Below, in pieces: positions 6,419 to 12,025 of a DNA stretch of 12,025 bases. The notes below the pieces were generated by a model. The model was not told where the DNA came from, did no database searches, and saw only the letters and a list, made by a program, of their open reading frames with translations. How positions within the stretch are numbered: the stretch's first letter is position 1; the number at the start of each line of letters is the position of its first letter. Origin of the DNA: JAWXCH01 sp034440595 (GTDB lineage: Bacteria; Planctomycetota; Planctomycetia; Pirellulales; JALHPA01); the NCBI GenBank assembly GCA_034440595.1, contig JAWXCH010000450.1, positions 1 to 12,025 of the forward strand. Reading direction: 5' to 3'. The translations under genes and the position numbers were made by a program.

Positions 6419-6864
6419 CGTGATCAGCGTCAAACAGTGGCAACGCTCTCGTCCGCGAGAAAAGTTGCCGATGGAAATCCGTTCCAGATAGGCAGTCCGT
6501 TATCAATCCACTCGTGCCGCATCCGAGGTCGTCTGCTAGTGGCATTGCAAGCAAGGCCAATGTGAACTGACTCCGATAGGCAATTAGTGCATCGTCCTGC
6601 CGAGAGTCGGAATTGCGGTCTGTCGCAGCCTGATCGAGGGATTTTTTCAGGCCACTGTTCTTGCAACCGCTGTTACCGACGAGCTTGTTACTGTGGGCAA
6701 AAGTTCGCGCGTTGTTACGTCAAGCATATCCATCACCGCGCGCACGGCGCAGGCGGCATACCCGGCTTCAGCCTCAGCCAAACCAATTCGACCTGCACGG
6801 TACGGAAAAAGGCACGGCGCATATCGATTGCGCCGGGTGCTAGTCGCGTGTGCCACTGCTGCCT

Positions 6865-6885
6865 GCCCTCGCGAAGGCGGAGGGC
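6865..6885. repeat. Second REP-like hairpin with a CGCGAAGGCGG core
   Basis: GCCCTC (6865-6870) pairs with GAGGGC (6880-6885), and an inner GC/GC pair closes a GAAG loop with one bulged G. The core CGCGAAGGCGG is shared with the repeat at 1351-1371 in the opposite orientation, but the outer stem differs. It may be a diverged member of the same dispersed family. Confidence 0.4.
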
Positions 6886-6947
6886 CTGCCCAGAAGTGCT
6901 TTGAATCCACAACTGCAGGGTGCATTGGTATGGCAGCCGTCGTTGTC

Positions 6948-6978
6948 GGAATAAGCGATTTATTCCAAATAAATCGCT
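6948..6978. promoter_or_regulatory. Two overlapping, mutually exclusive hairpins
   Basis: AGCGATTTATT (6954-6964) and AATAAATCGCT (6968-6978) form a perfect 11-bp stem around CCA. A second stem, GGAATAA (6948-6954) with TTATTCC (6960-6966), uses the same central bases, so only one can form at a time. The element is AT-rich in a GC-richer setting, about 400 bp upstream of the efflux operon. Function unknown. Confidence 0.4.
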
Positions 6979-7086
6979 CCAGTCGGGGAAAATTTGCTCC
7001 TGCCGCAAGAAGCCCTTTCTCACTGAAACCGGTTTGAATCCTTACACCGGGCTAATACTCTCCAGCCGTTCGGGCTCTAACACTTC

Positions 7087-7108
7087 CGGCAGAATCGGCA
7101 GAATCGGC
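7087..7108. repeat. Short tandem repeat (9-bp unit)
   Basis: The unit CGGCAGAAT occurs twice in tandem and is followed by a partial CGGC. It is only 22 bp long and lies in the divergent intergenic region. Confidence 0.5.
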
Positions 7109-7380
7109 CAGACACACCCGCGACGGCGGCGAGTTTGTTGAGCGCTGCCGACATTGGATTGAAGTTGATCCAACAGGTCAGAATTTCAACCCGGATGTTG
7201 TCTTTTGCAGTCAAAGAAAACGGCGAAAGCTTCGTCCGCCAGCAGGGAAATTACGCGGTATGCTGCATTGGATGGTGAAAAATAGCCACACGCCCGTTGG
7301 CAGGATTTCGGCCAGCGACTTACTCCGAACACCGGACGCGGACTCGCAAATCAATCGGCCAAAGCACTAGGACCGTTTCC

Positions 7381-8952
7381 ATGAGAGGTTATCTGCCTCA
7401 AACTTTGTTCATCGGCATGCTCACCTTAACGGTGGCCGGACAAGGCTGCGCCAAGAAACACGAGACAGTGCCGCCAGGCCCGCCAAAAGTCACCGTGGTC
7501 ACGCCGGTCCAGCGCATGGTCCGCAACTACGAGTACTTTACCGGTCGCACCGATGCACTCTACTCGGTCGATCTTCAGGCTCGCGTGACCGGGTACCTGA
7601 CCGAGATCCGCTTCAAGCCCGGACAGATCGTTAAGAAGAACGATGTCCTGTTCAAAATCGATCCGCGGCCCTACCAGGCGACGCTCGACCAGGCCAAGGC
7701 CCAGGTGCTGCTCACCGAAGCTCAATTGACGCTGGCCAAAGCGGATTATCAGCGCGCCTTGGAAGTTTCCAAAACTCCTGGTGCAATGAGCCAGCAGGAC
7801 CTCGACAAGTACTTTGCTATGCAAGGTCAGGCCGACGCTGCCGTTAAGGCGGCCCAGGCCAATGTCGAAGCCGCTCAACTCAACCTGGATTTTACCGATG
7901 TCACTTCCCCCATCGATGGTCAGGTGTCTCGAAATCTGCTGGACATCGGCAACCTGGTGCGTGGCGATGGCACGCTCTTGACCACGATCGTCGACTCCGA
8001 TCAGATCTACACCTATTTTGATATCGACGAGCTGACACTGCTCGAGGTTCTCGAACTGCTCCGCGCCGGCAAGATCAAGGGCTACACCGATCACAAGACC
8101 CCGGTCGATATCGGCCTGGCCACGGAAGCGGACAAGTACCCACACGAAGGCTTTGTCGATTTCGTCAATACACAGGTCGACCCGCTGACCGGCACCATTC
8201 AGGTCCGTGGTGTTTTTGAGAACAACTCCCCTGCCCCCGGCATTCCGCAACTGCTGAAGCCCGGCATGTTCGTCCGGGTGCGGCTACAGATTGGTCCACC
8301 GTACGAAGCACTGATCATTCCGCAAACGGCAATCGCCGCCAATCAATCGGTTCATTACGTGCTGACGGTCAACAACGAGAACATCGCGCAGTACTGCCCG
8401 ATCACGCTTGGCCCGCAGCAACCCAACGGAATGCAGGTCGTCATCCCGGTCAAGATGGTCAAGGACGGCAAAACGATTCGCCCGGCCGCTGAGGGGGAGA
8501 CCGGATTTGACAGTCTCAAAGCGACCGACCGCGTGATTGTCGCCGGCATGCGGGCACAACCAGGAATGCCGGTGTCGATCAAAACAGGCACCGTGGAAGA
8601 TAACTCAGCAGCCAGCGGCGGAGCAGCTACCCCTAAGGATGTTAGTCCGACAAAAACTGCTCCTGCCACATCACCCAAACCGTCTCCAGAAAAAGCTGCG
8701 CCTGCGGATCCCGCGAAGAAGACTCCGCCAGCCGCCGATAGCGATCCCTTAAAGACGTCTCAAAGTAGCTCAGAGCCGCCGCAGCCTGTCGCAGAGGATT
8801 CACAGTCAATCCCGCCAACCGGTTCACTAGGTGACTCGGCTGCGGAAGATCTCTCGACACGACCTGTCGAACGATCTGTTGCCGAAGGGCCTGCCAAGTT
8901 ACTGACTGCGCCTGCGGCGTTGCAATTGACGTCACCGGGCCTGACGCAGTAA
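7381..8952 (+). CDS. RND efflux membrane-fusion (periplasmic adaptor) protein
   Basis: This is the adaptor that would link the inner-membrane pump encoded next to an outer-membrane channel. ATG 7381 has AGGA 8 nt upstream; the frame is open from 7297, but only this start gives an exported N-terminus: hydrophobic residues 8-19, then Cys23 in VAGQGCAKK, a possible but imperfect lipobox. Residues 66-100 form the first barrel/lipoyl half (VTGYLTEIRFKPGQIVKKND, then FKIDPRPY), a hallmark of AcrA/MexA-type adaptors. An alpha-helical hairpin spans about 101-170 (TLDQAKAQVLLTEAQLTLAK and AAVKAAQANVEAAQLNL). The second lipoyl half follows (VTSPIDGQVSRNLLDIGNLV, 174-193). Beta-barrel and membrane-proximal domains run to about 403 (QVDPLTGTIQVRGVF, LLKPGMFVRVRLQ). 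An extra Pro/Ala/Ser/Lys-rich tail of about 120 residues (404-523) makes it longer than usual adaptors. The pump gene follows after 69 nt. Confidence 0.93.
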   Translation: MRGYLPQTLFIGMLTLTVAGQGCAKKHETVPPGPPKVTVVTPVQRMVRNYEYFTGRTDALYSVDLQARVTGYLTEIRFKPGQIVKKNDVLFKIDPRPYQATLDQAKAQVLLTEAQLTLAKADYQRALEVSKTPGAMSQQDLDKYFAMQGQADAAVKAAQANVEAAQLNLDFTDVTSPIDGQVSRNLLDIGNLVRGDGTLLTTIVDSDQIYTYFDIDELTLLEVLELLRAGKIKGYTDHKTPVDIGLATEADKYPHEGFVDFVNTQVDPLTGTIQVRGVFENNSPAPGIPQLLKPGMFVRVRLQIGPPYEALIIPQTAIAANQSVHYVLTVNNENIAQYCPITLGPQQPNGMQVVIPVKMVKDGKTIRPAAEGETGFDSLKATDRVIVAGMRAQPGMPVSIKTGTVEDNSAASGGAATPKDVSPTKTAPATSPKPSPEKAAPADPAKKTPPAADSDPLKTSQSSSEPPQPVAEDSQSIPPTGSLGDSAAEDLSTRPVERSVAEGPAKLLTAPAALQLTSPGLTQ

Positions 8953-9021
8953 CGCAGAGACATTTGAAAGTTATTCGACTCCCATAGTCATTTGATTTTG
9001 TAGCGCATCCGAGGTTTCACC
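8953..9021 (+). other. Short intercistronic gap within the efflux operon
   Basis: Only 69 nt separate the adaptor stop from the pump start, with no hairpin or T-run, which supports co-transcription. The only signal is the GAGG ribosome site at 9011-9014. Confidence 0.5.
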
Positions 9022-12000
9022 GTGTTTGCACGTTTCTTCGTAGATCGACCGATCTTTGCCTGGGTGATCTCTATTGTGATCACGATGGTTGGTGGTGTCG
9101 CTGCGTTCGTGCTGCCGGTGGCACAGTACCCAGATATTACGCCCCCTACGGTAACCGTCGCGGCCAGCTATCCGGGCGCGAATGCGCAAGTTGTGGCGGA
9201 CTCGGTCGCGGCACCGATTGAGCAGCAAATCAGCGGCGTCGACAACATGCTCTACATGTCGTCGCAGTGTACTAACGACGGTGCCTACACGCTGACGGTG
9301 ACCTTTGATCTGGGCACCGATCCCAACATGAATCAGGTGCTAGTCCAGAACCGCGTGGCTCTGGCCATGCCGCAGCTTCCACAGCAGGTACAGATACAAG
9401 GTGTCACTACCAAGAAGCGTTCGCCAAGCATCCTGCTGGCAGTCAATCTGATCTCGCCCGACGGTCGCTTTGACGCGCTATATCTCAGCAATTATGCAAC
9501 GATCCAGGTCAAGGACGAACTGCTCCGCCTGCAAGGGGTTGGAGATATTAACTACCTTGGCGAGCGCGATTACAGCATGCGCGTTTGGCTCGATCCCGAT
9601 CAGCTGGCTTCTCGCAATTTGACTGCGACCGATGTCGTCAATGCGGTGCAAGCGCAAAACGTGCAAGTCGCCGCCGGGCAGATCGGCCAACAGCCGGTGC
9701 CGGCCGGGCAGCAGTTTCAATTCACTATGAGTACGCTTGGCCGATTGGAGACCGAAGCGCAGTTCGCCGACATTATCATCAAGATAGGGGAAGGGGACAA
9801 AACAGAGGGACGCAGTTCCAGTCAGGTGGTGCGACTGAAGGACGTGGCGCGGGTCGAGCTGGGCGCACAACAGTATGATCAGATCTCTAATCTGGATGGT
9901 CGCCCCTCGGTCGGGCTGGCGATCTTTCAGCTACCGGGGTCCAACGCGCTGAATGTGGCACAGGCCATCAAAGACAAGATGGAAGAACTGTCCAAGTCAT
10001 TCCCGCAAGGGGTCGAGTACCGCATTGCCTACGACACCACGCCCTTTATTACCGAATCGATCCACGAAGTCTTTAAGACATTGTTTGAAGCGGTGCTGCT
10101 CGTGGCGTTGGTCGTGTTGTTCTTTCTGCAAGACTGGAAAGCGATGATTCTGCCAATGATCGACGTGCCGGTCGCTCTCATCGGTACGTTTGCGGTCATG
10201 ATCGCGATCGGTTTTAGCCTCAACAACCTGACACTTTTCGGGCTAGTGCTGGCCATCGGTATCGTCGTCGACGACGCCATCATGGTGCTGGAAAATATCG
10301 AACGCCTGATGGCCAAGGGGCTCCATGCGCGCGAAGCGACGATTCAAGCGATGGACGAACTGACCGGGCCAATTCTGGCCATCACGCTGGTGCTCTGCTC
10401 GGTCTTTATTCCGGCGGCATTTATCACTGGCGTGACGGGTCAGTTCTTTCGGCAGTTTGCCATTACAATCGCCGCGGCCATGGTGATTTCGGCCATCAAC
10501 TGCATGACGCTGACCCCGGCACGTGCCGTGACAATCTTCAAAACCGAAGAAACCGCCGACGGGCACAAACATGTTCGCGAAGCGCTGCCGTGGTGGTTCT
10601 TTGGAATTGTCGGCGGTTGGCTGGCGTACACCTTTGGAGGAGGCGCGCCCGCGACCTGGATCGCCAGTCATATTCACATTGAATCGCAGAAGGTGGCTCA
10701 CTACATCGCGCTAGCTGCGATCGTGCTACCTGGCATCGCACTCGGCCTGGTCGTCGGCAAGCTGATCATTAGCTACGTCAACAAGTTCCTGGCGATTGTG
10801 TTTGGTGCGTTTAATCGTGGATTCGATTTCTTTACGCATGTGTACGGCAAGACAGTCAGCCGGATGTTGCGAATGAGCTTCATGGTGATGATGATCTATG
10901 GTGGATTGCTCTGCTTGACCTACTGGAATATGAGCCAGGCTCCGACCGGGTTTATTCCCACGCAGGATCAAGGCTATCTGCTAGTGAATGTGCAATTGCC
11001 AGATGCGGCATCCGTGCAACGCACAGAAGAAGTCATGAACAAGGTGACCCGCATTGCGCTGGGCGATAACACCGGCAAGTATTTTGGACCGCCGCCCAAG
11101 GCTGGCGAGAAAACTTACCCCGGCATTCCTGGCGTGGCACACAGCGTGAGCGTGGCCGGTCAGTCGTTCTTGCTGAACGCCAATAGCTCAAACTTTGGTT
11201 CGACGTTCCTGGTTCTGGAGCCGTTCGAGGATCGCCGTGCGGCCGACGAATACGACGAAGCGATCCTACAGAAACTGACCAAGATATACGCAGACGAAAT
11301 CGACGGCGCTGTGGTGTCCATTTTTCGTGCCCCGCCGATCCAGGGGCTTGGCAACGCGGGTGGCTTTAAATTCCAGACCGAGCAGCGTGGGTTCGTCGAC
11401 CTGCAGCAATTGGCAGTCAGCACCGATGAGCTAGCGCGGCAGGCGATGAAAAGCCCGGACGTTGCCGGGGCGTTTTCGTTGTTTCGAGCCAACTCTCCTC
11501 AGTATTTTCTGGATATCGATCGCACCAAGTGCGAAGCGCTGGGGGTGGATCTGCAAAACGCCTTTTCCACGTTGCAAGTCTATATGGGTGGTGCCTATGT
11601 CAACCTGTTTAATAAGTTTGGCCGTACCTGGCAGGTGAACCTTTTGGCCGAGCCAGCGTTCCGAACGGATGTCGACAGTCTGAAGCTGCTCAAAGTTCGC
11701 AACCGCACCGGCCAAATGGTTCCGCTGGGGACATTGACGCAGGTGGATGATGTCGGCGGGCCGGTGATGGTCATGCGCTACAACATGTATGCCTCGGCGG
11801 CGGTGAACGGCGCACCGGCACCGGGTGCCAGCTCCAGCGAGGCCATCGCCACGATTGAGAAACTGGCTGCCGATGACGGGATACCGATCGAATGGACCGA
11901 AATCACCTACCTGCAAATCATGGCCGGTAATGTGGCCATCTACGTTTTCATTATCGGCAGCGTTTTGGTGTACCTCGTGCTGGCGGCTAAGTACGAAAGC

Positions 12001-12025
12001 TGGCATCTGCCGCTGGCGGTGATCA
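9022..12025 (+). CDS. RND efflux pump, AcrB/HAE1 family (partial, C-terminus beyond window)
   Basis: This is the inner-membrane proton-driven pump of a tripartite efflux system; 1,001 residues are seen. GTG 9022 has GAGG seven nucleotides upstream and gives the family's N-terminus FARFFVDRPIFAWVISIVI. Next come QYPDITPPTVTVAASYPGAN and the porter-domain signature around ISGVDNMLYMSSQ. The proton-relay Asp pair lies at 417-418 in GLVLAIGIVVDDAIMVLENI, equal to D407/D408 of AcrB. The segment FIPAAFITGVTGQFFRQFA and the second porter half (PTGFIPTQDQGYLLVNVQLP) follow. The TM10 lysine of AcrB lies beyond the edge. Between TM6 and TM7 there is an insertion of about 80 residues (roughly 519-600) with two hydrophobic stretches. 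The substrate cannot be read from the sequence. It forms an operon with the adaptor gene upstream; the TolC-type channel is not in the window. Confidence 0.96.
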   Translation, partial: MFARFFVDRPIFAWVISIVITMVGGVAAFVLPVAQYPDITPPTVTVAASYPGANAQVVADSVAAPIEQQISGVDNMLYMSSQCTNDGAYTLTVTFDLGTDPNMNQVLVQNRVALAMPQLPQQVQIQGVTTKKRSPSILLAVNLISPDGRFDALYLSNYATIQVKDELLRLQGVGDINYLGERDYSMRVWLDPDQLASRNLTATDVVNAVQAQNVQVAAGQIGQQPVPAGQQFQFTMSTLGRLETEAQFADIIIKIGEGDKTEGRSSSQVVRLKDVARVELGAQQYDQISNLDGRPSVGLAIFQLPGSNALNVAQAIKDKMEELSKSFPQGVEYRIAYDTTPFITESIHEVFKTLFEAVLLVALVVLFFLQDWKAMILPMIDVPVALIGTFAVMIAIGFSLNNLTLFGLVLAIGIVVDDAIMVLENIERLMAKGLHAREATIQAMDELTGPILAITLVLCSVFIPAAFITGVTGQFFRQFAITIAAAMVISAINCMTLTPARAVTIFKTEETADGHKHVREALPWWFFGIVGGWLAYTFGGGAPATWIASHIHIESQKVAHYIALAAIVLPGIALGLVVGKLIISYVNKFLAIVFGAFNRGFDFFTHVYGKTVSRMLRMSFMVMMIYGGLLCLTYWNMSQAPTGFIPTQDQGYLLVNVQLPDAASVQRTEEVMNKVTRIALGDNTGKYFGPPPKAGEKTYPGIPGVAHSVSVAGQSFLLNANSSNFGSTFLVLEPFEDRRAADEYDEAILQKLTKIYADEIDGAVVSIFRAPPIQGLGNAGGFKFQTEQRGFVDLQQLAVSTDELARQAMKSPDVAGAFSLFRANSPQYFLDIDRTKCEALGVDLQNAFSTLQVYMGGAYVNLFNKFGRTWQVNLLAEPAFRTDVDSLKLLKVRNRTGQMVPLGTLTQVDDVGGPVMVMRYNMYASAAVNGAPAPGASSSEAIATIEKLAADDGIPIEWTEITYLQIMAGNVAIYVFIIGSVLVYLVLAAKYESWHLPLAVI

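Larger units (their letters stand above)
6363..7380. other. Divergent intergenic region between the outer-membrane protein and efflux genes
   Basis: This 1,018-bp gap must hold the promoters of both flanking units. I see no convincing gene: the short frames on both strands lack family signatures and good ribosome sites. Listed separately are a palindrome (6404-6418), a REP-like hairpin (6865-6885), a pair of overlapping hairpins (6948-6978) and a 9-bp tandem repeat (7087-7108). A GCCTGA/TCAGGC pair (6628-6633 with 6647-6652) encloses a T-rich loop. No regulator gene of the TetR, MarR or LysR type precedes the pump. Confidence 0.55.

Noticed and set aside
6363..6560. N-terminal extension of the outer-membrane protein to a start at 6560
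   Set aside because: It would bury the signal peptide behind 66 residues, while the ATG at 6362 has a near-perfect AAAGGAG site.
7426..8250. A 274-codon minus-strand frame within the adaptor gene
   Set aside because: It is the antisense shadow of a clearly recognised membrane-fusion protein.

Overview
The window looks like a chromosomal segment from a planctomycete, probably of the Pirellula/Rhodopirellula type. The main reasons are a BBP7-type outer-membrane beta-barrel protein (a family I know from Planctomycetota), an HDOD protein, an N-terminal 'MRLTLRT...' protein of planctomycete style, long gene-poor gaps, and a mixed use of ATG and GTG starts. This placement rests on recognised sequence style, not on a database search.

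Layout. (i) 1-1054, minus strand: the N-terminal 351 residues of a single-pass membrane protein with two degenerate anti-sigma-like repeats and a Pro/Thr/Val-rich outer part. It runs off the left edge. A perfect 17-bp palindrome sits just upstream of its start. (ii) 1055-2172: a poorly coding stretch with one plausible small minus-strand ORF. Its 3' end runs into a REP/dRS3-like repeat, and a hydrophobic ORF continues in the same frame beyond it. (iii) 2173-3090, plus: an HDOD-domain protein. (iv) 3723-4286, plus: a TPR protein, followed by a dispersed-type inverted repeat and a strong intrinsic terminator. (v) 4890-6362, minus: the BBP7-type outer-membrane protein, convergent with the TPR gene. 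(vi) 6363-7380: a 1-kb divergent intergenic region with several inverted repeats. (vii) 7381-8952 and 9022-12025 (open at the right edge), plus: a membrane-fusion protein and an AcrB/HAE1-type RND pump, forming one apparent operon.

The pump genes are the clearest functional unit: the periplasmic adaptor and the inner-membrane proton/drug antiporter of a tripartite efflux system. No outer-membrane TolC-like component is visible, so it lies downstream or elsewhere. The remaining genes look like independent units. I found no CRISPR array, tRNA, rRNA, transposase or recognisable defence system. The most interesting features are lineage-specific modifications of known families (zinc-less tandem anti-sigma-like repeats, an RND pump with an extra hydrophobic hairpin, an adaptor with a long low-complexity tail) and a set of unexplained dyad sequences in the intergenic regions.
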